Source: JAISGQ01 sp045604945
Lineage (GTDB): Bacteria; Bacillota; Clostridia; Oscillospirales; Acutalibacteraceae
DNA: 24,914 nt
Assembly (NCBI GenBank): GCA_045604945.1
Contig: JAZUPA010000128.1
Coordinates: 1 to 24,914 of the forward strand
Reading direction: 5' to 3'
Shown here piece after piece: positions 8,487 to 15,799 of the stretch. Both the position numbers and the translations under genes were made by a program. A model generated the notes under the pieces. It was not told the origin of the DNA and ran no database searches. It saw nothing but the letters and a program-made list of their open reading frames with translations. Each line of letters opens with the position of its first letter. Positions within the stretch are counted from its first letter, which is position 1.

Positions 8487-9869
8487 TTGATTTTTGAATA
8501 TATTGGCGTCAGAGAGATCTCCGGTTCTCTTATCGTTCTTGACAATGTGGAGAATCCCTCCTATGAGGAAATGGTTGAAATAAGACTGGATGACGGCTCC
8601 TCCAGAAACGGCAGAATCGTTAAAATCGATGGCAGCCGCGTTGTCATTCAGGTTTTTGAGGGAACTGACGGTATTTCTCTTAAAAATACCAGAACCGTTC
8701 TTCGCGGCAAGCCCATGGAGCTCAAGCTCTCTGCCGAGATTCTCGGAAGGGTCTTCAACGGCGCAGGCATGCCCATTGACGGTCTCGGTGAGGTTTATCC
8801 CGACAAGACCGCCAACATCAACGGCACTCCCATCAATCCCGTATCCAGAATCTATCCTAAAAACTTCATCAGCACAGGCATCTCTTCCATAGACTCTCTG
8901 ATAACTCTTATCAGAGGTCAGAAGCTGCCCATTTTCAGCGGCTCCGGTATGAAGCACAATGAGCTGGCTGTTCAGATTGTTCGTCAGGCAAAGATCACAG
9001 GGGAATCAAATTCAGACTTCTGCATCGTCTTTGCTGCCATGGGCGTAAAGAGCGATGTTGCGGACTATTTCCGCCGCTCCTTTGAGGATGCGGGCATCCT
9101 GAGCAGAGTTACCATGTTCCTGAATCTTGCAAATGACCCCATCATCGAGCGAATCCTCACCCCTCGCTGCGCCCTTACAGCCGCAGAATATCTTGCATTC
9201 ACCCACAACAAGCATGTGCTTGTTGTTATGACCGATATGACCTCATACGCCGAGGCTGTCAGAGAATTTTCCTCCTCAAAGGGAGAAATCCCCAGTCGAA
9301 AGGGCTTCCCCGGTTATCTCTATTCTGATCTTGCTCTGCTCTATGAAAGAGCAGGTATGATAAAGGGAAGCACCGGCTCTGTTACACAGCTGCCTATTCT
9401 CACAATGCCCAACGATGATATCACCCACCCCATCCCAGACCTTACAGGCTATATCACCGAGGGACAGATTGTTCTCGACCGCACACTGGATTCTTCCGGT
9501 ATCTATCCCCCCGTTTCCGTTCTTGCATCCCTTTCCCGTCTTATGAAGGACGGCATCGGTGAGGGCTACACAAGAGAGGATCATTCGGCACTTTCAAATC
9601 AGCTCTTTGCATCCTATGCAAAGGTTCAGGAAGCAAGGTCTCTTGCTTCTGTTATCGGCGAGGAGGATCTTTCTCCTGCCGACAAAAAGCTTCTTGAATT
9701 CGGCAGAGCCTTTGAACAGCAGTTCATAAAGCAGGGCTTTGATGAGGACAGAAGCATTGAGCAAAGCCTTGAACTGGGCTGGAAGCTGCTGGGTATGCTG
9801 CCCAGGGGCGAGCTTGACAGAGTTGACAGCGAGATTCTCGAAAAGTATTACAGAGAAATAAAAGCGTAA
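8487..9869 (+). CDS. ntpB: V/A-type ATPase regulatory subunit B
   Basis: A 460-residue non-catalytic head subunit. The P-loop position carries a degenerate FSGSGMKHNELAVQI, lacking the GKT of subunit A, as expected. MTDMTSYAEAVREFSSSKGEIPSR... blocks and YLYSDLALLYERAG are family hallmarks (shown in short form). The start is TTG 8487: AGGAGG (8473-8478) overlaps the end of ntpA and is 8 nt upstream, suggesting coupling. There is no truncation. Confidence 0.97.
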   Translation: MIFEYIGVREISGSLIVLDNVENPSYEEMVEIRLDDGSSRNGRIVKIDGSRVVIQVFEGTDGISLKNTRTVLRGKPMELKLSAEILGRVFNGAGMPIDGLGEVYPDKTANINGTPINPVSRIYPKNFISTGISSIDSLITLIRGQKLPIFSGSGMKHNELAVQIVRQAKITGESNSDFCIVFAAMGVKSDVADYFRRSFEDAGILSRVTMFLNLANDPIIERILTPRCALTAAEYLAFTHNKHVLVVMTDMTSYAEAVREFSSSKGEIPSRKGFPGYLYSDLALLYERAGMIKGSTGSVTQLPILTMPNDDITHPIPDLTGYITEGQIVLDRTLDSSGIYPPVSVLASLSRLMKDGIGEGYTREDHSALSNQLFASYAKVQEARSLASVIGEEDLSPADKKLLEFGRAFEQQFIKQGFDEDRSIEQSLELGWKLLGMLPRGELDRVDSEILEKYYREIKA

Positions 9870-9885
9870 AAGGAGTTGAGCGGAC

Positions 9886-10497
9886 ATGGCAAACGTTGTG
9901 CCAACAAAAGGCAACCTTATGGCGACAAAAAAATCTCTCGAGCTGGCAAGCGTAGGCTATGAGCTTCTCGACAGAAAGCGCAATATACTTATCCGCGAGA
10001 TGATGACCCTTATAGACAGCGCAACTTCCATTCAGCAGGAGATCGATGCTGTTTATTCCGAAGCTTATCAGGCTCTGCAGACTGCAAGTATAATTATGGG
10101 AAGCTGCGATACTCTGGCTCAGACTGTCCCCATCGATGACAGTCTTCAGGTGGATTTCCGCTCTGTAATGGGCGTTGCTCTGCCAACTGTAACCCTTGGC
10201 GACAATGAGCTTTCTCTTCCCTTCGGACTTTATTCTTCACAGTCTGCTCTGGATGAAGCTTACATCAAGTTCCGCGAGGTCAAGAGACTTACCGCGTCAC
10301 TTGCGGAAATCGAAAATTCTGCCTACAGACTTGCCAATGCCATAAAAAGCACTCAGAAGCGTGCAAACGCCCTGAAAAATGTTGTTATTCCCAGATTCAC
10401 GGAAACAATCAGCATTATCACAGAGGCTCTGGACGAAAAGGAAAGAGAAGAGTTCTCACGACTCAAGGTCATTAAGGCAAACAAGGAAAATCAGTAA
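9886..10497 (+). CDS. ntpD: V/A-type ATPase subunit D (central rotor shaft)
   Basis: A 203-residue, mostly helical protein. The N-terminal VPTKGNLMATKKSLELA and the C-terminal helix with KRANALKNVVIPRF are diagnostic of subunit D, whose two long helices form the rotor axle inside the A3B3 head, with a beta-hairpin tip between them. AAAAGGAG (9868-9875) precedes the ATG. It is the last gene of the operon. No ntpJ-type potassium transporter follows, unlike in E. hirae. Confidence 0.95.
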   Translation: MANVVPTKGNLMATKKSLELASVGYELLDRKRNILIREMMTLIDSATSIQQEIDAVYSEAYQALQTASIIMGSCDTLAQTVPIDDSLQVDFRSVMGVALPTVTLGDNELSLPFGLYSSQSALDEAYIKFREVKRLTASLAEIENSAYRLANAIKSTQKRANALKNVVIPRFTETISIITEALDEKEREEFSRLKVIKANKENQ

Positions 10498-10530
10498 AAT
10501 TATGGTTTTTCTGCGATTTGAGTATTAATA

Positions 10531-10567
10531 ATGAGCGCACCGAGCAAAATAACGGTGCGCTCATTTT
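10531..10567 (+). terminator. Terminator of the V/A-ATPase operon
   Basis: A perfect 12-bp stem, ATGAGCGCACCG (10531-10542) with CGGTGCGCTCAT (10553-10564), encloses a 10-nt loop and is followed by TTTT. It ends the operon 34 nt after ntpD. Confidence 0.88.
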
Positions 10568-10615
10568 GCGCCTATACAAATTTCAGATTTGAAATTTACA
10601 AGGAGTTGATTTCCA

Positions 10616-10834
10616 ATGCTTGACAGAATCGCATTGCTTCTGACCATCGTTGGCGCTCTCAACTGGGGCTCAATCGGTCTGTTCAAGTTCGATTTCGTCG
10701 GCTGGCTCTTCGGCGGACAGACTTCCGTCATCGCAAGAATTATCTTTGTGGTGGTTGCTCTTGCCGGTCTCTGGTGTGTATCTCTGCTGTTCCGTGACAG
10801 AGAAGAGGTCGTTGAGGACACCAACCGAAGCTGA
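10616..10834 (+). CDS. DUF378 family small membrane protein
   Basis: A 72-residue protein with two hydrophobic segments (about residues 4-22 and 36-60) and a charged tail (RDREEVVED). The motif LNWGSIGLF is characteristic of DUF378 (YuzA-like) proteins, whose function is unknown. AAGGAG (10600-10605) is spaced 10 nt from the ATG. A perfect AT-rich inverted repeat AAATTTCA/TGAAATTT (10578-10585 and 10590-10597) lies just before the site. No clear promoter fits between the ATPase terminator and this gene, so expression may rely on read-through or an atypical promoter. Confidence 0.9.
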   Translation: MLDRIALLLTIVGALNWGSIGLFKFDFVGWLFGGQTSVIARIIFVVVALAGLWCVSLLFRDREEVVEDTNRS

Positions 10835-10866
10835 CCTATTGTGCCGACAGCACAGAAGGTCCTTTC

Positions 10867-10894
10867 AAAGCAGGCTTTCAGCCTGCTTTGTTTT
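10867..10894 (+). terminator. Terminator after the DUF378 gene
   Basis: AAAGCAGGC (10867-10875) pairs with GCCTGCTTT (10881-10889) around a 5-nt loop, followed by GTTTTT. Its core resembles the terminator at 11775. Confidence 0.85.
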
Positions 10895-10917
10895 TGTCCC
10901 CTGCAGCCCGCGGCATC

Positions 10918-10945
10918 TTGACAATACTGATTTTTGGGTTATAAT
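10918..10945 (+). promoter_or_regulatory. Sigma-A promoter of the PnuC-like gene
   Basis: A consensus TTGACA (10918-10923) and a consensus TATAAT (10940-10945) are spaced by 16 bp. Transcription would begin near 10952, giving a leader of about 125 nt. Confidence 0.8.
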
Positions 10946-10951
10946 CATCTA

Positions 10952-11076
10952 AAAGAATATTATACTGCCACCGGGTAGTGATTGCGTATGCATTCGTCGG
11001 TACATCGTTAGGTCAATATGCTTTTAAGCATCAGAAGATGTACCAGCGGATGCTTTGTTTTTTGAGGTGAGTAATT
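10952..11076 (+). promoter_or_regulatory. Structured 5' leader with terminator, possible riboswitch or attenuator of pnuC
   Basis: The leader contains a hairpin ACTGCC/GGTAGT (10964-10969 and 10974-10979). A long two-tier stem follows: GCATTCG with CGGATGC (10990-10996 and 11047-11053, one G-U pair), a 2x2 internal loop, then a perfect GGTACATC/GATGTACC (10999-11006 and 11037-11044). Inside the apical loop is a further small hairpin, ATGCT/AGCAT (11018-11022 and 11027-11031). The outer stem is followed directly by TTTGTTTTTT (11054-11063), forming an intrinsic terminator that ends at the ribosome binding site (11064-11069). This is the layout of transcription attenuation. I could not match it to TPP, FMN, THF, purine or T-box consensus elements; a NAD+-type riboswitch is plausible only because of the downstream gene. 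Confidence 0.6.
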
Positions 11077-11769
11077 TTGAAAATCAGAAATCCTTTTTCA
11101 GAACTGACAAGGTTTGAGTTTTGTCTGTGGCTTTTGTCAATAGCTGTATCCATTGGTGCGGGAATTTTTTCAGGTAGTGATGGGCTGCTTAATACCATCG
11201 CGTCGCTCATAGGCGTTACCGCGCTGATTTTTGTTGCAAAGGGATTTGTTATCGGGCAGGTGCTTACAGTTGTCTTTGCCGTCTTCTATGGCATTATTTC
11301 CTTTCATTTCCGATACTACGGCGAGATGATAACCTATCTGTGCATGACCGCGCCGATAGCGGCACTGGCTGTTATTTCATGGCTGAGACACCCCTACAAA
11401 GGCACCAAAGAGGTTGAGGTGCATACTCTGACAAAGCGCCAGAGCATACTTATGTGGTTTTTCGCCATCGCGGTAACCGCTGCGTTTTATTTTATTCTGT
11501 CGGCACTGGGAAATGCCAACATATTTTTCAGCACTATTTCTGTTACAACCAGCTTCATCGCATCATACCTTACATTTTACAGAAGCCCGTATTATGCCCT
11601 CGGATACGCGGCAAATGATATTATACTTATTGTTCTCTGGGTACTGGCATCAGTTGAAAATTCTTCGTATGTTCCTATGGTTATTTGCTTCATAATGTTC
11701 TTTGCAAATGATATGTACGGCTTTTTCAACTGGCGCAGAATGAAGAAAAGGCAGGGTGCTGACACATGA
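11077..11769 (+). CDS. pnuC: PnuC-family nicotinamide riboside/vitamin precursor transporter
   Basis: A 230-residue integral membrane protein with about seven or eight hydrophobic segments, the length and plan of PnuC facilitators, which import nicotinamide riboside for NAD synthesis (related PnuT and PnuX take thiamine and riboflavin). The C-terminal MYGFFNWRRMKKR matches the PnuC signature in which a Tyr-Gly and Trp precede a basic tail. The start is TTG 11077, 7 nt after GAGGTG. The gene stands alone behind the structured leader at 10952, so it is probably controlled by vitamin or NAD status. Substrate choice among PnuC, PnuT and PnuX cannot be fixed from sequence. Confidence 0.82.
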   Translation: MKIRNPFSELTRFEFCLWLLSIAVSIGAGIFSGSDGLLNTIASLIGVTALIFVAKGFVIGQVLTVVFAVFYGIISFHFRYYGEMITYLCMTAPIAALAVISWLRHPYKGTKEVEVHTLTKRQSILMWFFAIAVTAAFYFILSALGNANIFFSTISVTTSFIASYLTFYRSPYYALGYAANDIILIVLWVLASVENSSYVPMVICFIMFFANDMYGFFNWRRMKKRQGADT

Positions 11770-11774
11770 TTTTT

Positions 11775-11802
11775 CAGAGCAGGCTTCCGCCTGCTCTGTT
11801 TT
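11775..11802 (+). terminator. Terminator of the pnuC-like gene
   Basis: A 10-bp stem CAGAGCAGGC/GCCTGCTCTG (11775-11784 and 11789-11798) has a TTCC tetraloop and is followed by TTTTG. Confidence 0.87.
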
Positions 11803-11814
11803 GTGTATGATCAG

Positions 11815-11883
11815 TTGAGGACTTTGCCCTCAAACTCCCATAAGGGGCTTTGCCCCTTAACCCCACCACTTTTGAAAAAGTGG
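11815..11883 (+). repeat. Cluster of three tandem hairpins, candidate dispersed intergenic repeat
   Basis: Three adjacent perfect inverted repeats are seen: TTGAGG/CCTCAA (11815-11833), TAAGGGGC/GCCCCTTA (11841-11859) and CCACTTTT/AAAAGTGG (11866-11883). The first two share the loop core CTTTGC. None is followed by a proper U tract, and both neighbouring genes already have their own terminators. Palindromic intergenic units of this style recur in genomes of related Clostridia; copy number here cannot be judged from one window. Confidence 0.55.
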
Positions 11884-11903
11884 ACAAAACTTTTAACAAA
11901 AAT

Positions 11904-11932
11904 AATCCCACCTGCAAAAAACAGGTGGGATT
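11904..11932 (-). terminator. Terminator of ackA
   Basis: A perfect 11-bp stem AATCCCACCTG/CAGGTGGGATT (11904-11914 and 11922-11932) has a 7-nt loop. On the minus strand it follows the ackA stop by 14 nt and is followed by ATTATTTTTG. Confidence 0.85.
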
Positions 11933-11946
11933 GATTCAATATTTAC

Positions 11947-13161
11947 TTATTTGTTCATTGCCTCGACGAGAGCCTTGGTGTCGCGAGCGATAACAAGCTC
12001 TTCGTTGGTGGGAATGACGTATACCTTGACCTTGCTGTCGGGAGTGGAGATCTCGATCTCCTGACCCTTGGTGGAGTTAGCCTCTGCATCGATCTTAACT
12101 CCGAGGTACTCAAGATATTCGCAGATTGCTGCTCTGTGGCTGCACTGGTTCTCACCGATACCTGCGGTGAATACGATAGCATCAACGCCGCCGAGTGCTG
12201 CTACATAACCGCCGACGATCTTTGCGATCTGATAGCGGAGGATGTCGTGGGTAAGCTGAGCGCGCTCATTGCCCTCTGCTGCAGCCTTGGTAACGTCACG
12301 GTCATCGGAGGAAACTCCGGATACACCGAGCATGCCGGACTTCTTGTTGAGAAGATCGTTCATCTGCTGGGGAGTGAAGCCTTCCTTCTCTGCGATAAAG
12401 GTAACAACGGAAGGATCGAGGGAGCCGGAACGGGTACCCATCATGAAGCCATCGAGGGGAGTAAGACCCATGCTGGTGTCGATGCACTTGCCGTCCTTGA
12501 CAGCAGTGATGGAAGAACCGTTGCCAAGATGGCAGGTGATGATCTTGGTGCCTTCGGGATTTTCAGCCTTGCCGATGAGTTCGAGGCATCTTGCAGAAAC
12601 ATATCTGTGGCTGGTACCGTGTGCGCCGTAGCGGCGAACCTTGTACTCTTCATAGTACTTCCAGGGTACAGGGAAGATATATGCCTTGGGGGGCATGGTG
12701 CTGTGGAAGGAAGTATCAAATACGACAGCCTGAGGTACATCTGCACCGAAGGTGTCGATGGAAGCACGGATACCCTGAACGTGTGCGGGGTTGTGGAGAG
12801 GTGCGAGAGCGCCGAGGTCTGCGATGTCCTCGATGACCTTCTCATTTACGAGACAGCTTTCGCTGAAGATTGCACCGCCCTGAACAACGCGGTGACCGAT
12901 TGCGGAAACCTCGGAAAGCTCGCCTATGACCTTGCCCTCACCCTCGGTAAGCATCTCCTTGACGAGTGCGAATGCCTCGGTGTGGTTTACGCAGTCCTGC
13001 TTCTTTTCAAAGCTTCTGCCGTCGGGGAGCTTATGAGTTACAAAAGTTCCGCCGATACCTATACGCTCGCAGTTGCCCTTTGCAAGTACGGACTCATTGT
13101 CCATATCGATGAGCTGATACTTAAGAGAGCTGCTGCCTGCATTGATTACGAGAATTTTCAT
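11947..13161 (-). CDS. ackA: Acetate kinase
   Basis: A 404-residue acetate kinase, interconverting acetyl phosphate + ADP and acetate + ATP in the cytoplasm; in fermenters it is a main substrate-level ATP source. The N-terminal LVINAGSSSLKY (Asn7), Arg91 in GHRVVQGG, His123, Asp149 in FDTSFH, His181 in YGAHGTSH and Arg244 in MGTRSG align with the residues known to be catalytic in the Methanosarcina enzyme. Length is typical. AAGGAG (plus coordinates 13171-13176) precedes the ATG. The phosphotransacetylase gene pta is not adjacent. It is divergent from tmcAL, whose product also uses acetate. Confidence 0.98.
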   Translation of the reverse strand: MKILVINAGSSSLKYQLIDMDNESVLAKGNCERIGIGGTFVTHKLPDGRSFEKKQDCVNHTEAFALVKEMLTEGEGKVIGELSEVSAIGHRVVQGGAIFSESCLVNEKVIEDIADLGALAPLHNPAHVQGIRASIDTFGADVPQAVVFDTSFHSTMPPKAYIFPVPWKYYEEYKVRRYGAHGTSHRYVSARCLELIGKAENPEGTKIITCHLGNGSSITAVKDGKCIDTSMGLTPLDGFMMGTRSGSLDPSVVTFIAEKEGFTPQQMNDLLNKKSGMLGVSGVSSDDRDVTKAAAEGNERAQLTHDILRYQIAKIVGGYVAALGGVDAIVFTAGIGENQCSHRAAICEYLEYLGVKIDAEANSTKGQEIEISTPDSKVKVYVIPTNEELVIARDTKALVEAMNK

Positions 13162-13201
13162 TGTGATCTACTCCTTGTAATTGACTTTGCAAACTGCTAT
13201 T

Positions 13202-13230
13202 ATGATAGTACAGAAATGAGAATTTTTCAA
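13202..13230 (-). promoter_or_regulatory. Candidate sigma-A promoter of ackA
   Basis: On the minus strand TTGAAA (13225-13230) and TATCAT (13202-13207) are spaced by 17 bp. The start would fall about 35 nt before the ackA ATG. A slightly displaced CATAAT is an alternative -10 box. Confidence 0.5.
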
Positions 13231-13283
13231 GTCATTATAGCTTTTTTATCCATTTTATTATGTATTTGAAAGGGAATGTGTAT

Positions 13284-14462
13284 ATGAAGGTCGCAGGTGT
13301 GGTTGCTGAATACAATCCGTTTCACAACGGGCATGAATATCAGCTTGCAAAAACCCGCTCGGATTTTGGGGCTACTCACATTGCAGTCTGCATGAGCGGC
13401 AGCTTCACTCAGCGCGGTGACTGTGCCTGCATCTCAAAGTTTGCACGGGCAAAGGCTGCGGTGCTGTGCGGTGCTGACCTTGTTCTGGAACTTCCCCTCC
13501 CCCGGGCTGTGGCTCCTGCAGGCAGATTCGCTGCGGGTGCTGTTTCTGTTTTTGATGCACTGGGGTGCGTCGATATGCTCTCCTTCGGCTCGGAATGCGG
13601 CGATACGGAGCATCTTATAAAGACTGCCATTGCAGTTGAAGAAGCAGAATGTGAGCTTTTTGAGTCGGTAAAAGGCGGTGGAAGCCTTGCTTCTGCAAGG
13701 TATGATATCATAGCTTCAAAGTACGGCGGAAAATTTGCAGAACCTTTGAAAAAGCCCAACGATACTCTGGCGATTGAATATATCCTTGCTTCCCGCAGGC
13801 TCGAAAACCCTTTTCAGTGCTGCGCCGTAACACGCGAAGGCGTGGGACATGACGACAGCATGACATCCGACAGCTTTGCTTCTGCTTCAATGCTGAGAGC
13901 CATGCTGGGGGATGAAGGCTGGACGGGCTTTGTCCCCAAGGCATCTGAGGAAATTATCAGAGAAGAGCTTGCAGCATGGCGTGGTCCTGCTGATATCGGC
14001 AGACTCGGCACTGCAATACTGTCAAAGCTTCGCACCATGAGCGCAGAGGATTTTGCAGAGCTGTTCGAGGTTTCCGAAGGGCTTGAAAACAGGATTTACA
14101 ATGAAGTGCGCTCGGCTGCTGCCTTAACTGAGCTTTACGACAGCATAAAAACCAAAAGATACTCCCACTCAAGAATCCGAAGGATTATTCTTTCTGCTTT
14201 TCTGGGGGTGAAAAAGCGGCACACCGCTGCTGCGCCGCCGTATATCCGTGTTCTTGCAATGAACGGGCGGGGACGTGAGATTCTGTCCGTTGCAAAGCCT
14301 TCACTGCCCGTAATTTCAAGATACGCTGACGCCAGAAATCTTCCTGATTCTGCAAGGGAGATATTTGAGCTTGAATGCAAAGCAACTGACCTCTGGGCGC
14401 TTTCTCTCCCCTCCCCCGCTCCCTGCGGACTCGATATGACCAGCAAGCTGACTGTTTTATAA
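13284..14462 (+). CDS. tmcAL: tRNA(Met) cytidine acetate ligase (TmcAL, YlbM-like)
   Basis: A 392-residue cytoplasmic enzyme of the nucleotidyltransferase superfamily. Family members activate acetate with ATP to acetyl-AMP and acetylate the wobble cytidine C34 of elongator tRNA(Met). The N-terminal VAEYNPFHNGHEYQL carries the HxGH-type nucleotide-binding motif (residues 14-17), and MSGSFTQRGD (37-46) and FGSECGD (about 101-107) are family blocks. ATG 13284 is chosen because AAAGGGA (13269-13275) is 8 nt upstream; an in-frame ATG at 13260 has no site. Divergent from ackA and followed by a GNAT gene whose ribosome binding site overlaps this stop codon. Confidence 0.93.
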   Translation: MKVAGVVAEYNPFHNGHEYQLAKTRSDFGATHIAVCMSGSFTQRGDCACISKFARAKAAVLCGADLVLELPLPRAVAPAGRFAAGAVSVFDALGCVDMLSFGSECGDTEHLIKTAIAVEEAECELFESVKGGGSLASARYDIIASKYGGKFAEPLKKPNDTLAIEYILASRRLENPFQCCAVTREGVGHDDSMTSDSFASASMLRAMLGDEGWTGFVPKASEEIIREELAAWRGPADIGRLGTAILSKLRTMSAEDFAELFEVSEGLENRIYNEVRSAAALTELYDSIKTKRYSHSRIRRIILSAFLGVKKRHTAAAPPYIRVLAMNGRGREILSVAKPSLPVISRYADARNLPDSAREIFELECKATDLWALSLPSPAPCGLDMTSKLTVL

Positions 14463-14473
14463 GGAGGTTTATC

Positions 14474-15034
14474 ATGAAGCATACAGGAACACTTAAAATG
14501 GAAACTGACAGGCTTATTCTAAGACGGTTTGTCCCTGAGGATATACCTCTTGCCTATAAAAACTGGCTGACCGATGAAAAGGTCACTGAGTTTTTAAGCT
14601 GGCCGCCGCATAAGGATTTAAGTGTTAGCGAGAGAATACTCGGCGGCTGGATAGAATCCTATAAAAATGATGATTTCTACCAGTGGGCAATTGTTCTCAA
14701 GGAAATCGACGAGCCCATCGGCACCATAAGCGTACTGCACACAAACGAGCGAACTGACTGCTTTGAAATCGGCTATTGTATAGGCAGTAAATGGTGGCAC
14801 AATGACATTATGACTGAAGCTTTCGGGGCTGTTATTTCATTTTTCTTTGATGTTGTCGGAGCAAACCGCATCGAAGCCCATCACGACCCCGATAATCCTG
14901 CATCGGGCAGGGTCATGCAGAAATGCGGACTTACTTATGAAGGCACTCTGAGACAGGGTACACAAAGCAACCGGGGAATCACAGACTGCTGTGTTTATGC
15001 AATTCTTGCAGATGACTATTATAAAAGTGAATAG
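14474..15034 (+). CDS. GNAT N-acetyltransferase, RimJ/RimL-like
   Basis: A 186-residue single-domain acetyltransferase. TDRLILRRFVPEDIPLAYKNW at the start (shown only in part by family pattern), IGTISVL and IGYCIGSKWWHNDIMTEA in the centre (beta-4 and the acetyl-CoA pyrophosphate loop), and NPASGRVMQKCGLTYEG near residue 140 are typical of the subgroup that acetylates protein N-termini or small amines. AAGGAGG (14461-14467) overlaps the tmcAL stop, so the two are cotranscribed and probably coupled. The substrate is unknown. Confidence 0.88.
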   Translation: MKHTGTLKMETDRLILRRFVPEDIPLAYKNWLTDEKVTEFLSWPPHKDLSVSERILGGWIESYKNDDFYQWAIVLKEIDEPIGTISVLHTNERTDCFEIGYCIGSKWWHNDIMTEAFGAVISFFFDVVGANRIEAHHDPDNPASGRVMQKCGLTYEGTLRQGTQSNRGITDCCVYAILADDYYKSE

Positions 15035-15040
15035 CAGAAA

Positions 15041-15069
15041 AGCTGCTGCCTTATGGCAGCAGCTTTTTT
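15041..15069 (+). terminator. Terminator, probably bidirectional
   Basis: AGCTGCTGCC (15041-15050) pairs with GGCAGCAGCT (15055-15064) around TTAT and is followed by TTTTT. A short A run on the 5' side provides a U tract in the other direction, so it may also stop the convergent sigma-factor operon ending at 15101. Confidence 0.85.
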
Positions 15070-15100
15070 CTTCCCCTCTGATGCCTGAGGAAGAGAAAGG

Positions 15101-15799
15101 TCAGTATATCAGAGATTCTATAACAGCTTCCGTCTCTTCTATTGATAAGCCATCGGTTATCATGCGAAAGCCTACGTTATTATACATAAACTCAACCAGA
15201 TAATGACCGCTTTCTGATTGCCCTATGCCGACTTCCACTCCGCATATCTCCGACATTTCACAAAAACGCCCAAAATCACCATAGCAGGTAAAAGGAAACT
15301 TTCCTTTTGCAAATTCAATATTTATATTTCGGGTATAGTCCTCATTTGAATAGTTAAGAACGGTTACATCATGGTAGACCTCTCCCGTGCCGCCCTCACG
15401 CCTGAAAATGCCGAAATTTTCAGGTTCGCTCCCGATTTCATCCCAGCTTTTCAGGTCTTCGGGGACAGACGGAAATACTTCTGTGCCGTAGTATTCTGTC
15501 AGCTCCTCCCTGTTCATGGGAACAAAGTCCTCACAAAGCAGGCATATATACATTCTATCTGCAGCAATGCCTTCAATCTGATTTATTACTATCCTGTTTT
15601 CATATTTATCCGAATCGCTCAGAAGAGGGGCTGTATATTCTCTTTCAGGCTTAGCCGTAAACAGCATCATCGCAGCAATGCAGATGCCGACAACGGGAAT
15701 CACCGCTCTTGCAATAAGCTTTTTTCTCTTTGCCCATAAGCTTCTGTATTCTTCTATGCGCATAAAAACATCTGCCGTCATCTCACTGCAGCTCTTCAT
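15101..15799 (-). CDS. Single-pass membrane protein, putative anti-sigma factor or sigma-linked sensor
   Basis: A 232-residue protein. Residues 1-27 are cytoplasmic and basic (SLWAKRKK), one hydrophobic segment follows at about residues 28-47, and the remaining ~185 residues should be extracellular. I do not recognise the outer domain. Its start overlaps the end of the ECF sigma gene by 17 nt, with AGGAGGG (plus 15808-15814) inside the sigma gene 8 nt from the ATG, a sign of coupled translation. Genes in this position commonly encode anti-sigma factors; however, the cytoplasmic part is very short and shows no zinc-binding anti-sigma motif, so the role is inference. Confidence 0.68.
   Translation of the reverse strand: MKSCSEMTADVFMRIEEYRSLWAKRKKLIARAVIPVVGICIAAMMLFTAKPEREYTAPLLSDSDKYENRIVINQIEGIAADRMYICLLCEDFVPMNREELTEYYGTEVFPSVPEDLKSWDEIGSEPENFGIFRREGGTGEVYHDVTVLNYSNEDYTRNINIEFAKGKFPFTCYGDFGRFCEMSEICGVEVGIGQSESGHYLVEFMYNNVGFRMITDGLSIEETEAVIESLIY

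Noticed and set aside
10952..11063. TPP, FMN, THF or T-box element upstream of pnuC
   Set aside because: No CTGAGA/TPP core, no FMN-type multi-hairpin consensus, no THF core and no T-box TGGTACCGCG element could be found. It is kept only as an unassigned leader.
12136..13269. A 377-codon open frame on the plus strand opposite ackA
   Set aside because: It is antisense to a certain acetate kinase gene, lacks a start signal and gives a Cys-rich, composition-biased translation.
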